From Sphingosinicella sp963974575 (GTDB taxonomy: Bacteria > Pseudomonadota > Alphaproteobacteria > Sphingomonadales > Sphingomonadaceae): 64,000 bases of DNA. A program made the translations under genes and the position numbers. A model generated the notes under the pieces. The model was not told where the DNA came from. It worked only from the letters and a program-made list of their open reading frames with translations, and made no database searches. The stretch lies in the NCBI RefSeq assembly GCF_963974575.1, contig NZ_CAXBBQ010000005.1, positions 273,171 to 337,170 on the forward strand, given 5' to 3'. This document shows positions 1 to 7,918 of the stretch, one piece after another (position 1 is the first letter of the stretch; each line of letters starts with the position of its first letter).

Positions 1-1107
1 GAGGAGATGGTCGTCACCGTCACGATGGGCGGCTACATCAAGCGCACGCCGCTCGATAGCTTCCGCGCGCAGCGGCGCGGCGGCAAGGGCCGCTCGGGTA
101 TGAACACGAAGGACGAGGATGCGATCACGAACCTGTTCGTGACGCTGACGCACACGCCCGTGCTGTTCTTCTCCACGGCGGGCAAGGTCTACCGCATGAA
201 GGTGTGGAAGCTCCCCGAAGGCGCGCCGCAGGCGCGCGGCCGGGCGATGGCGAACCTGCTGCCGCTTGCCGACGGCGAGGTCATTTCCACCGTGCTTCCT
301 CTCCCCGAGGACGAGGCGGAGTGGAGCAAGCTCCACGTGATGTTCGCGACCGCCAAGGGCACCGTGCGCCGCAATTCGATGGATGCGTTCACCAACGTGC
401 CTTCGAACGGCAAGATCGCGATGCGTTTCGATGAAGACAGCGACGACCGTCTGATCGGCGTCGCGCTGCTCACCGAGGACGACGACGTGCTGCTCGCCAC
501 GCGGCAGGGCAAGGCGATCCGCTTCGAATCGACCGCGGTGCGCGAATTCCAGAGCCGCACTTCGACCGGCGTGCGCGGCATGACGTTGAAGGGCGATGAC
601 GAGGTCATCTCGCTCTCCATCCTGCGCAGCTTCGCAGCAACGCCCGATGAGCGCGAGGCGTACCTCCGCGCTGCGCCGTGGAAGGACAACGAGAACGAAC
701 CGACGCTGTCGCCCGAGCGCATGGCCGAGTTCGCGGCCGCCGAGGAGTTCATCCTCACCGTCTGCGCGAACGGTTACGGCAAGCGCACCTCCGCCTACGA
801 GTACCGCCGCACGAACCGGGGCGGGCAGGGCATCGGCAATATCGACAACATCGCCCGCAACGGACCCGTCGTGGCGAGCTTCCCGGCGCACGACGGCGAG
901 CAGCTGATGCTCGTCACCGATCAGGCGAAGATGATCCGCCTTGGCCTCGACACGCTTCGCGTTATCGGCCGCAACAGCGCCGGCGTCCGCTTGTTCAACG
1001 TCGCCGACAACGAACACGTGGTCTCCGCCGCCAAGATCGAAACCGATGGCGAGGAAGACGCCGAAGGCGAAGACGTCGAGGAAGCAGAAGCCGCGCCCAC
1101 GGAATGA
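1..1107 (+). CDS. gyrA: DNA gyrase subunit A, C-terminal part (5' end outside window)
   Basis: This is the last 368 codons of the gyrase A subunit, which with GyrB introduces negative supercoils using ATP. The frame is open from base 1, so the start and the breakage-reunion domain lie upstream. The fragment begins just before the GyrA box QRRGGKG (fragment residues 24-30), which is needed for DNA wrapping. It then runs through the repeated blades of the C-terminal beta-pinwheel, for example GYGKRT near residue 258, and ends in an acidic Glu/Asp/Ala tail usual for gyrase. The GyrA box argues for gyrase rather than topoisomerase IV ParC. The stop codon overlaps the start of the DUF952 gene (ATGA). 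Confidence 0.96.
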   Translation, partial: EEMVVTVTMGGYIKRTPLDSFRAQRRGGKGRSGMNTKDEDAITNLFVTLTHTPVLFFSTAGKVYRMKVWKLPEGAPQARGRAMANLLPLADGEVISTVLPLPEDEAEWSKLHVMFATAKGTVRRNSMDAFTNVPSNGKIAMRFDEDSDDRLIGVALLTEDDDVLLATRQGKAIRFESTAVREFQSRTSTGVRGMTLKGDDEVISLSILRSFAATPDEREAYLRAAPWKDNENEPTLSPERMAEFAAAEEFILTVCANGYGKRTSAYEYRRTNRGGQGIGNIDNIARNGPVVASFPAHDGEQLMLVTDQAKMIRLGLDTLRVIGRNSAGVRLFNVADNEHVVSAAKIETDGEEDAEGEDVEEAEAAPTE

Positions 1108-1472
1108 GCCCCACCGCCTACAAGATCCTCACGCGCGGCGAGTGGGAAAGCCTGAACGCCGAAGGCACGTTCGCCGGCGCGCCCGTTGATCTGGCGGACG
1201 GCTACATCCACCTCTCCGCGCCCGATCAGGTCGCCGAAACCGCGGCAAAACACTTCGCGGGACGAGACGATCTCGTGCTCGTCGAAGTCGATCTTGCGAA
1301 GCTGCAAGGCGTAAAGTGGGAACCTTCACGCGGCGGCCAGCTGTTTCCCCACATTTACGGCCCGCTGCCCCTCACCGCGGTAGTGCGCGCAGAGCCGCTA
1401 CAGGTGGGGACGGCTGGGGATATGGTTAACGCCCCTCCGCCGCTAGTCGCTGCCGAACCCCCACGAAAATGA
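1104..1472 (+). CDS. DUF952 family protein
   Basis: A 122-residue protein of the DUF952 family, whose biochemical role is not established. It has the family's N-terminal pattern of a Tyr-Lys-Ile-Leu start, a Trp nearby and a DGYIHLS segment near residue 33, followed by a LFPHIYGPL motif near residue 80 before the last strand. The ATG is chosen because it overlaps the gyrA stop by four bases, so the gene is probably translated coupled to gyrA. Its 3' end overlaps the end of the convergent YhhN-like gene by 47 bases. Confidence 0.85.
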   Translation: MSPTAYKILTRGEWESLNAEGTFAGAPVDLADGYIHLSAPDQVAETAAKHFAGRDDLVLVEVDLAKLQGVKWEPSRGGQLFPHIYGPLPLTAVVRAEPLQVGTAGDMVNAPPPLVAAEPPRK

Positions 1473-2067
1473 GAATCTGCCCCGCCGTATAGAGCGGCCA
1501 GATGAAGAGCGCGGCTTGCTCCGGGGCCATGCGGCCTCCGAGGCGCGCGAAGATGAAGGCATCGGAGGCGAGGAAGAGGATCGCGCCGATTCCCGTCCGG
1601 TACCGGGAAAAGCGGCTCGTCCACGCTGCGGCCGCCATCGCGGCGAGCAGGAAACTGTAGAGCGCGATCCCCGCGTTCGCGGCCGGCCCCGCGATCAGAT
1701 AGAGGAGCGGCGCGCAGAGCAGCAGCGCGAGCGCCGCGCCGCGCTGGCTGATGGGCATCGACCCGGCGCGCCGGTTGCGGAGGTAGAGCCAGATCGCGAC
1801 GACGTGGCCGACAGCAAAAGCGGCCGCGCCGATCATCAGGTCGAATTCGAGCAACATGTCGCCGAGCGCGCCGAAGGCCATGACGCCTGCAAGCAGCCAC
1901 CCATCGGTGCGGCGCGCGGCCATAGCGGCGGCGATGGCGAGGATCGTGACGCAGGCGCCTTTCAGCGCGACATGCAGCGCGAACGGCAGCCCCGCGTTCA
2001 TGGCGATGAAGTAGGCGATCGCCGCGATTGCGGCGAGGCTTGCGGGAAGCGCGATGCGTTGAGCCAT
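1426..2067 (-). CDS. YhhN family membrane protein (lysoplasmalogenase-like)
   Basis: A 213-residue integral membrane protein made of about eight hydrophobic segments and little else. It carries the GDMLLE motif (about residues 68-73) and a second acidic motif SDAF near residue 168, both typical of the YhhN/TMEM86 family. Some members hydrolyse the vinyl-ether bond of lysoplasmalogens; whether this bacterial protein does so cannot be told from sequence. It stands alone, divergent from the TPR gene at 2285, and its 3' end overlaps the DUF952 gene. Confidence 0.8.
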   Translation of the reverse strand: MAQRIALPASLAAIAAIAYFIAMNAGLPFALHVALKGACVTILAIAAAMAARRTDGWLLAGVMAFGALGDMLLEFDLMIGAAAFAVGHVVAIWLYLRNRRAGSMPISQRGAALALLLCAPLLYLIAGPAANAGIALYSFLLAAMAAAAWTSRFSRYRTGIGAILFLASDAFIFARLGGRMAPEQAALFIWPLYTAGQILIFVGVRQRLAAEGR

Positions 2068-2191
2068 GGCAGGATCACCCCCGGGGATCGAGTCGTGTTA
2101 TGGATTTAGCAGATTATCGTGCGCTTACACGCCTGAACGAGGTTCAAGCGCGGTTCACCATGGCTGTGCCATCTATGCATCGCATCAAGGC

Positions 2192-2220
2192 TTGACGCAG
2201 ACCGTCACGGACGCGACATG
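2192..2220 (+). promoter_or_regulatory. possible sigma70-type promoter for the TPR gene
   Basis: TTGACG at 2192-2197 is followed after 17 bases by GACATG at 2215-2220, a weak match to a -10 box. It sits about 65 bases before the TPR gene start in the otherwise empty 217-base gap to the divergent YhhN-like gene. The -35 match is good and the -10 is poor, so this is only a suggestion. Confidence 0.25.
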
Positions 2221-2284
2221 CTGCGGCGGCATATTTGGCTTTTCCCGGCGATTTACGGGAACTTGCACTGGGGAGACTGGACGA

Positions 2285-3568
2285 ATGAAGATGGTTTCAC
2301 GCACGGCGCTCGGCTTCGCGCTTGCTCTCGGTATCGCGAGTGGTGCCATGGTTGCGCCCGCGATCGCCAAGGAAAAGGACAAGAAGGAAGCCGCGCCGGA
2401 GGCGCGCAAGTTCAAGTTCTCCAAAAAGGCGCAGAAGGCGCTCGGTGAGGCGCAGGCCTTGCAGCAGAAGGGCGACAACGACGGGGCGCTCGTCAAGATT
2501 CGCGAGGCCGAAGCGCTCGCTGAGACGCCGGACGACAAGTACATGGCGAATGCGCTCAAGATCAACGTCGCGCTTGCGAAGCAGGACAATGCGATGCTTG
2601 CCGAAGGGCTTCAGGGCTCGATCGACAGCGGCAGCACCACGCCCGAGGAAAAGCTGAAGTTCCAGCGCAGCCTCGCCGCGCTCGCGGTGCAGAAGAACGA
2701 CGTGCCGGGTGCCATCAAGGTCTATGAGGCGATGGTGGCGGAACACCCGAACGATGCGGACCTCGTTGTCGGCCTCGGCGAGATGTACAATCGCGCCGGC
2801 CGTACGCCCGAAGCCGTCGCTACGATCGACAAGGCGATCAAGGCGAAGCAGGCGGCGGGTCAGCCTGTCGAGGAAAGCTGGTACAAGCGCGCGCTCGCGC
2901 TCGCTTACGACGGCAAGCTCGCGAATCAGGTGACGCCGGCGTCGGTCGCGCTCGTGCAGGCCTATCCGACGCCGACGAACTGGCGCGACGTCCTCGTGAT
3001 CTTCCGCGAAACCTCCGGCCTCGACGATCAGGGCAACCTCGATGTCATGCGTCTGATGCACGACACGAACGCGCTCACCGGCGAACGCGACTATTTCGAA
3101 TATGCCGAAACCGCCGACAAGCGCGGTCTTGCCGGCGAGGCCAAGAGCGTCATCGACGCGGGCACCGCGAAGGGCGCGCTCTCCACCAGCAAGGCATATG
3201 TGAAGGAACTCGTGACCATCGTTACGCCGAAGGTGAAGAGCGATCGCGCCTCACTGCCCGGCCTCGAGAAGGAAGCGCGCGCCGACAAGACCGGTCGCAT
3301 GGCGAAGGCCACGGCAGACGGTTTCCTCGGCTACGGTGAGAACGCCAAGGCCGTCGAACTTTACCGTCTGGCGCTCCAGAAGGGCGGCGTCGACGCGGCG
3401 GAGGTCAACACCCGCATCGGCATCGCGCTCGCTCGCAGCGGCGACAAGGCCGGCGCGGAAGCGGCCTTCAACATGGTGCAGGGTGGCAAGCGCGCCGACA
3501 TCGCGAAGTTCTGGCTCGCGCATCTCAGCAGCAAGGGCGGCACGCAGACGGCAGCGACCGTGAACTGA
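2285..3568 (+). CDS. exported tetratricopeptide-repeat protein
   Basis: A 427-residue TPR protein with a cleavable-looking signal peptide (Met-Lys start, hydrophobic core, Ala-rich end before the Lys-rich mature start near residue 26), so probably periplasmic. After a basic stretch it consists of helical TPR-like repeats, clearest around residues 130-200 where hydrophobic and Ala/Gly positions recur every 34 residues. No catalytic motif is visible, so a scaffolding role is only inferred. The ATG at 2285 is preferred over the upstream in-frame start because it begins the signal peptide and has GGGGAG about ten bases before it. A terminator follows at 3592. Confidence 0.85.
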   Translation: MKMVSRTALGFALALGIASGAMVAPAIAKEKDKKEAAPEARKFKFSKKAQKALGEAQALQQKGDNDGALVKIREAEALAETPDDKYMANALKINVALAKQDNAMLAEGLQGSIDSGSTTPEEKLKFQRSLAALAVQKNDVPGAIKVYEAMVAEHPNDADLVVGLGEMYNRAGRTPEAVATIDKAIKAKQAAGQPVEESWYKRALALAYDGKLANQVTPASVALVQAYPTPTNWRDVLVIFRETSGLDDQGNLDVMRLMHDTNALTGERDYFEYAETADKRGLAGEAKSVIDAGTAKGALSTSKAYVKELVTIVTPKVKSDRASLPGLEKEARADKTGRMAKATADGFLGYGENAKAVELYRLALQKGGVDAAEVNTRIGIALARSGDKAGAEAAFNMVQGGKRADIAKFWLAHLSSKGGTQTAATVN

Positions 3569-3591
3569 TCCGCCTGCGGAGAGCTTGAAGA

Positions 3592-3618
3592 GGGCGGTGC
3601 CTCGGCGCCGCCCTTTTT
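3592..3618 (+). terminator. rho-independent terminator after the TPR gene
   Basis: A 9-bp GC-rich stem (GGGCGGTGC with GCGCCGCCC, one G-U pair) and a CTCG loop are followed directly by five T residues. It lies 23 bases after the TPR stop and separates that gene from modABC. Confidence 0.85.
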
Positions 3619-3637
3619 GTTTGCGGCAGCGGTAAGG

Positions 3638-3659
3638 GCTATATAAGCCAGAATATAGC
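3638..3659 (+). promoter_or_regulatory. Mo-box-like operator upstream of modA
   Basis: A perfect inverted repeat, GCTATAT, eight bases, ATATAGC, ends two bases before the modA ATG. ModE/MopA-type molybdate regulators are known to bind TATAT-rich inverted repeats of this layout upstream of mod operons in proteobacteria. The position leaves no room for a Shine-Dalgarno sequence, so the site overlaps the initiation region and, if transcription starts here, the core promoter. No modE-like gene is visible in the window. Confidence 0.65.
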
Positions 3660-3661
3660 AA

Positions 3662-4429
3662 ATGACCCACGCAGCCCGCATCGTCGCTCTCGTTTTGCTC
3701 GCCCTTTTCGGCGCCCTCCCGGCACGCGCGCAAAGCGCCGCCCCCGTTGTCCTCGCCGCAGCCTCGCTGCAGGAAGCGCTGGGCGAGGCGGCGGATGCCT
3801 GGGCCCGGCAGCGCCATCCACGCCCGGTACTCTCCTTCGCCGGCTCCTCGGCCCTCGCACGGCAGGTTGAGGCAGGCGCCCCCGCTGATCTCTTCATCTC
3901 GGCCGACGAAGCGTGGATGGACCATATCGACCAGCGCGGCCTGCTTGCGTCCGGCAGTCGCCGTGTCATCGCGGGCAACCGGCTGGTGCTGATCGCGCCT
4001 TTGGATTCGCCCGTGACGCTCAGGATCGCGAAAGGCTTCCCGCTTGCCCGCGCGCTCGGCGCCGGGCGGCTGGCGATGGCCGATCCCGCCGCCGTCCCCG
4101 CCGGACGGTACGGCCGCGCCGCGCTCGAAGCGCTCGGCGTCTGGGCGGTGGTTGAACCACGCGTGGTGCGATCCGAGAATGTGCGCGCCGCGCTCGCGCT
4201 CGTCGAGCGCGGCGAGGCGCCGCTCGGCATCGTCTACGCCACGGACGCCGCCGCCTCGCGCAAGGTCCGCGTGGTCGGCGTGTTTCCGGCATCGAGCCAT
4301 CCGCCGATCCGCTATCCCGCCGCACAGCTGAAGACGGCGAAGGCGAAGGATGCTTCGGCATTCCTCGCGTTTCTCGGTTCGCGCCAGGCCCGGGTCATTT
4401 TGGCGCGGCACGGTTTTTCAGTACCCTGA
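3662..4429 (+). CDS. modA: molybdate ABC transporter substrate-binding protein ModA
   Basis: A 255-residue periplasmic binding protein that captures molybdate (or tungstate) and delivers it to ModBC. It has a signal peptide ending near ARAQS (residue 25). The mature part opens with the family pattern LAAASLQEAL, followed by FAGSSALARQVEAGAPADLFISAD. The two SS/SL regions and this PADLF stretch line the oxyanion site in ModA proteins. Length fits the family. It is the first gene of modABC, its stop overlaps the modB start (TGATG), and it sits behind a Mo-box-like repeat, which suggests repression when molybdate is plentiful. Confidence 0.93.
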   Translation: MTHAARIVALVLLALFGALPARAQSAAPVVLAAASLQEALGEAADAWARQRHPRPVLSFAGSSALARQVEAGAPADLFISADEAWMDHIDQRGLLASGSRRVIAGNRLVLIAPLDSPVTLRIAKGFPLARALGAGRLAMADPAAVPAGRYGRAALEALGVWAVVEPRVVRSENVRAALALVERGEAPLGIVYATDAAASRKVRVVGVFPASSHPPIRYPAAQLKTAKAKDASAFLAFLGSRQARVILARHGFSVP

Positions 4430-5118
4430 TGCTCTCGCCTGCCGAGCTTGAGATTCTGCTGCTGACGCTCAAGGTCGGCATCACGGCCGTGCTGGCCACG
4501 CTGCCCATTGCCTTCGCGTTTGCATGGCTGCTCGCCCGTGCGAGCTTCCCGGGCAAGGTGCTGCTTGATGGCCTTGTGCACCTGCCTCTCGTACTGCCTC
4601 CCGTCGTCACAGGTTGGCTGCTGCTGCTTGCGTTCGGTCGGAACGGGCCGGTCGGTGCGTGGCTCGAAGACGGGTTCGGCATAACGGTGATGTTCCGCTG
4701 GACCGGCGCTGCCATTGCCGCTGCGGTGATGGCGCTGCCGCTGATGGTGCGGGCGCTGCGGCTCTCCATCGAAAACGTCGATCGCGGCCTCGAAAGCGCC
4801 GCGCGCACGCTCGGTGCGACCCGGACGCGCGTGTTTTTCTCGGTCACGCTCCCGCTGTCCGCCCCGGGCGTGCTCGTTGCCTCAGTGCTCGGCTTTGCAC
4901 GCTCGATCGGGGAATTCGGCGCCACGATCACCTTCGTGTCGAACGTGCCGGGCGAAACGCAAACCCTGCCGCTCGCGATCTACAGTGCACTCCAGCTTCC
5001 GGGCGGGGAGGGGCAGGTGCTGCGCCTTGCCGCCATCGCCATCGGCTTGTCGCTCGCGGCGCTCGTCTTCTCCGAAATCCTGGCGCGTCGTGCCGCGCGG
5101 GGGCGCCATGTCCTTTGA
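4429..5118 (+). CDS. modB: molybdate ABC transporter permease ModB
   Basis: A 229-residue inner-membrane permease with five to six hydrophobic segments. The ABC-permease coupling motif (EAA loop) is seen around residues 122-140 as ESAARTLGATRTRVFF, with the conserved Gly. Length is normal for ModB. The start overlaps the modA stop by one base and the end overlaps modC by eleven bases, so the three genes are translationally coupled. Confidence 0.93.
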   Translation: MLSPAELEILLLTLKVGITAVLATLPIAFAFAWLLARASFPGKVLLDGLVHLPLVLPPVVTGWLLLLAFGRNGPVGAWLEDGFGITVMFRWTGAAIAAAVMALPLMVRALRLSIENVDRGLESAARTLGATRTRVFFSVTLPLSAPGVLVASVLGFARSIGEFGATITFVSNVPGETQTLPLAIYSALQLPGGEGQVLRLAAIAIGLSLAALVFSEILARRAARGRHVL

Positions 5119-5725
5119 TGTCGATGTCACACGCCGCGTCGGCGAAACGCAGGTATCCGCCTGCTTTTCCGGAAGCGGGCTCGTCGTGCTCTTCGGCCCG
5201 TCGGGCGCGGGCAAGACATCGGTGCTCAACATGGTGGCCGGCCTGCTCACGCCCGAGCGGGGCCATGTCCGCATCGGCGCAGAGACGCTGTTCGACGCCG
5301 CGGCCATCAATGTCCCGCCGGAACGCCGCCGGCTGGGCTATGTGTTCCAGGATTCCCGGCTTTTCCCGCATCTCCGGGTTCGCGAGAACCTGCGTTATGG
5401 TCATCGCCTCGCACGGCCGGAGGACCGCTGGATGGACTACGACGACACGGTTCGCTTGCTCGATATCGCGCATCTGCTCGACCGGTGGCCAAAGGGGCTT
5501 TCGGGCGGCGAAGCACGCCGCGTCGCCATCGGCCGCGCTCTGCTTTCGGGGCCGCGCGCGCTGCTGCTGGACGAACCGCTCTCGTTCCTCGATCGCGCGC
5601 GCCGCGAGGAGGTGCTCCACGTCGTCGAACGCATCCGCGATACGCTGAAGCTGCCCATCCTTTACGTTACGCACGACGAGCGCGAGGTGGATCGGTTGGC
5701 GACGCAGATCATAGAAGTCGGCTGA
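5108..5725 (+). CDS. modC: molybdate ABC transporter ATPase ModC (short form)
   Basis: A 205-residue ATPase that energises molybdate import. Walker A GPSGAGKTS lies near residues 31-39, the ABC signature LSGGEARRVAIGRALL near 128-143 and Walker B ALLLDEP just after it, followed by a D-loop and a switch His (VTHDE). The start inside modB is chosen because it begins the domain and gives the usual overlap. Well-studied ModC proteins have about 350 residues with a C-terminal molybdate-binding Mop/TOBE domain; here the protein ends right after the nucleotide-binding domain, so that regulatory part is absent. Confidence 0.9.
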   Translation: MSFDVDVTRRVGETQVSACFSGSGLVVLFGPSGAGKTSVLNMVAGLLTPERGHVRIGAETLFDAAAINVPPERRRLGYVFQDSRLFPHLRVRENLRYGHRLARPEDRWMDYDDTVRLLDIAHLLDRWPKGLSGGEARRVAIGRALLSGPRALLLDEPLSFLDRARREEVLHVVERIRDTLKLPILYVTHDEREVDRLATQIIEVG

Positions 5726-5789
5726 CGCCGTTAAGAAGTTCTTTCCGATATGAAAGTATCGTGCGGCTGATTTTCAGGGGGAATTGGCC

Positions 5790-6212
5790 GTGGCTTTTAA
5801 ACTGTCGCTCGATCCGGGCGAGAAATTTGCTGTCAACGGTGCTGTTATCGTCAACGGCGATCAGCATGCCGTGCTGACGGTGGATAATCAGGCCGGTGTG
5901 CTTCGCGACAGCGATGTCATTCGCGAGGATGAGGCACGCACGCCGGCAACCCGCCTGTATTTCGTCTGTATGCTCTCCTATCTCGATGCCGACGCGGCGG
6001 ACAGCCACTATCCGCGTTTCAGCGAGCATATGGATGCGTTCATGGACGTGGTGGAAAACCCGCGCGTGCGTCTTATCTGCGCGCAGGTCAGCCTCGCGAT
6101 GATGAACCGCGAATATTACCGCGCGCTCACCGGATGCCGCGAACTCATCGCGTATGAAACGCTGATCCTCGGCGACATCGATGCCGAGCTGCGGTTGCAA
6201 AGCCGGGCGTAA
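5790..6212 (+). CDS. flbT: FlbT-like flagellin post-transcriptional regulator
   Basis: A 140-residue protein matching FlbT, which in Caulobacter binds the flagellin mRNA leader and promotes its decay when flagellum assembly is incomplete. The family features are seen in order: LSLDPGEKFAVNGAV at the N-terminus, the VLREDDI-like segment, TPATRLYF near residue 48, and a C-terminal MMNREYYRAL helix. GTG at 5790 is preferred over TTG at 5784 because AGGGGGA is seven bases upstream and the protein then starts as FlbT does. Unusually, no flagellin, flaF or other flagellar gene is near; neighbours are modC and a peptidase. Confidence 0.85.
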   Translation: MAFKLSLDPGEKFAVNGAVIVNGDQHAVLTVDNQAGVLRDSDVIREDEARTPATRLYFVCMLSYLDADAADSHYPRFSEHMDAFMDVVENPRVRLICAQVSLAMMNREYYRALTGCRELIAYETLILGDIDAELRLQSRA

Positions 6213-6218
6213 GGCTAT

Positions 6219-6238
6219 GCGTCGACGCTTGTCGACGC
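6219..6238 (+). terminator. hairpin after flbT, possible terminator
   Basis: A perfect 8-bp stem, GCGTCGAC with GTCGACGC, and a four-base loop begin six bases after the flbT stop. There is no T run, so it may be a factor-dependent end, an mRNA-stabilising hairpin, or a pair of GTCGAC protein sites. Confidence 0.35.
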
Positions 6239-6311
6239 CCATTGTGCGGTAATGGAAAGACCTGTTGGCTAGGCTTGGCAGGCGATGCTTCGGCCATTAG
6301 CGTGTTATCGC

Positions 6312-7856
6312 ATGTTGAAATCACGCTTTTTTCTGCCGCTTTTCGCTCTTCTTTCGGCAGCCGCGTGTGCGACTGCGCCGCGAAGCGATCCCGTCGTCAC
6401 GCCCGAGGGCATCGCCGCACACGTCACTGAACTCGCGTCGGACGCCTATGAAGGGCGTGAGCCCGGCACGGCGGGGGAAGCGAAGACCCTTGCTTACATC
6501 GAAGCTGCGTATCGCCGCATCGGGTTGCGGCCGGCTTCGGGCGAAACCTATCGCCTCCCTGTACCTTTGCTGAAATCCGAAGTGGGGGCCGGGCGCATAG
6601 CGGCAGGATCGGTGACGATCGAAAGCGGCGAGACGGCGACGATTCGCGCGCCGATGACGGAGAAGGGCGCAGCAGCAAAGGGGGATATCGTGTTCGCGGG
6701 CTATGGTGTCGTGCTTCCTGAAGAGGGGCGCGATGATTTCGGTGGCCTCGACCTCGGCGGCAAGATCGCGCTCGTTTTCGCGGGCCTTCCCAATGGAAGC
6801 GAGGAGCCGTCGGAGGCTATGCGGCGGCAATCCCTGCGCACTGTGAAGCTGGAGAACGCTGCACGCGCGGGCGCGGCCGGAGCCATACTGATCTATGATC
6901 TGGCCCCCGGAGAGGACGAGTGGCGGCGCGTGCGCGCTTTCGCCGGGCGCGCCGAGGTGCAGATCGACGCTGGTACACCTGTAAAAACACCGCTTTATGC
7001 CCTTGTCGGCCGTGAGGCCGGATCAGCGCTGGCAAGGGGCCTCGGCGTAGACCTTGCGATGCTGAAAAGTGAAGCCGCCGGGGCAGGCTTCAAACCGAGG
7101 ACGCTCGGTTCCGGCGCGCTTTCCGCTGAAAATCGGCTGACGCGCTTCACCTCTTACAATTTGGCAGGCGTGCTCCCGGGGCGGCGGCGGCCGAATGAAT
7201 ACGTTGTCTATCTCGCGCACTGGGACCACCTTGGGCACTGCGGAACCGGCGTCGACACGATCTGTAACGGCGCGGTCGACAATGCGAGCGGTGTCGGCGG
7301 CCTCATCGAACTTGCCGAAGCCTTCGCGAAGGGCAGGCGCCCCGAGCGCTCCGTGCTGTTCCTCGCGACGTCCGCCGAGGAAAGCGGGCTGCTCGGCGGC
7401 AAGCACTTCGCCGCGTCAGGCCCCATCGACGCAGGGCGTATGGTCGCCGCGTTCGGCCTCGATACCATCGCCGCGAACGGTCCTTCCGACGATGTCATCG
7501 TGCTGGGGCAAGGACTCACCAGCCTCGACGCGCGGCTGGCCGATGCCGCGAAAGCGCAGGGCCGCCGGATCATCGCGATGCCCGACGTCCAGAGTTTCTA
7601 CGCGCGCTCCGACCATTTCGCCTTCGCCGAGGTCGGCGTGCCCGCCGTTATCGCGACCGGTATTTTCACCGGGAGCGGTTTCGGCGACTACATGGGCAAC
7701 CACTATCACCAGCCCACGGACGCGGTGACGCTGCCCATCGATTATCGCGGCGCGGCGGCCGACATGAACCTCCTGCTCGGTGTTGGTCAGGGACTTGCGA
7801 ACAGCCGCGAATGGCCCACATGGACGAAATCGTCACCATATCAGCGGCGACCGTAG
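6312..7856 (+). CDS. M28 family zinc metallopeptidase, probable lipoprotein
   Basis: A 514-residue exopeptidase-like protein. The N-terminus is a signal sequence ending in a Ser-Ala-Ala-Ala-Cys box near residue 20, so it is probably lipidated and faces the periplasm. A protease-associated (PA) domain follows at about residues 120-270 (GDIVFAGYGV to the AGAAGAILIYD segment). The M28 catalytic domain has ligands in AHWDHLG (about residue 305), the Asp of GAVDNASG, the Glu pair of SAEESG, the Asp of FGLDT and the His of GNHYHQ near 470. M28 enzymes remove N-terminal residues from peptides; the substrate is unknown. The ATG at 6312 is chosen because it opens the signal sequence. Confidence 0.88.
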   Translation: MLKSRFFLPLFALLSAAACATAPRSDPVVTPEGIAAHVTELASDAYEGREPGTAGEAKTLAYIEAAYRRIGLRPASGETYRLPVPLLKSEVGAGRIAAGSVTIESGETATIRAPMTEKGAAAKGDIVFAGYGVVLPEEGRDDFGGLDLGGKIALVFAGLPNGSEEPSEAMRRQSLRTVKLENAARAGAAGAILIYDLAPGEDEWRRVRAFAGRAEVQIDAGTPVKTPLYALVGREAGSALARGLGVDLAMLKSEAAGAGFKPRTLGSGALSAENRLTRFTSYNLAGVLPGRRRPNEYVVYLAHWDHLGHCGTGVDTICNGAVDNASGVGGLIELAEAFAKGRRPERSVLFLATSAEESGLLGGKHFAASGPIDAGRMVAAFGLDTIAANGPSDDVIVLGQGLTSLDARLADAAKAQGRRIIAMPDVQSFYARSDHFAFAEVGVPAVIATGIFTGSGFGDYMGNHYHQPTDAVTLPIDYRGAAADMNLLLGVGQGLANSREWPTWTKSSPYQRRP

Positions 7857-7918
7857 CAATTCCCGGGAACCGGTGGCATAAGCCCGCCACCTCGAAAATC
7901 GGCAACAAGGAAAACGGC

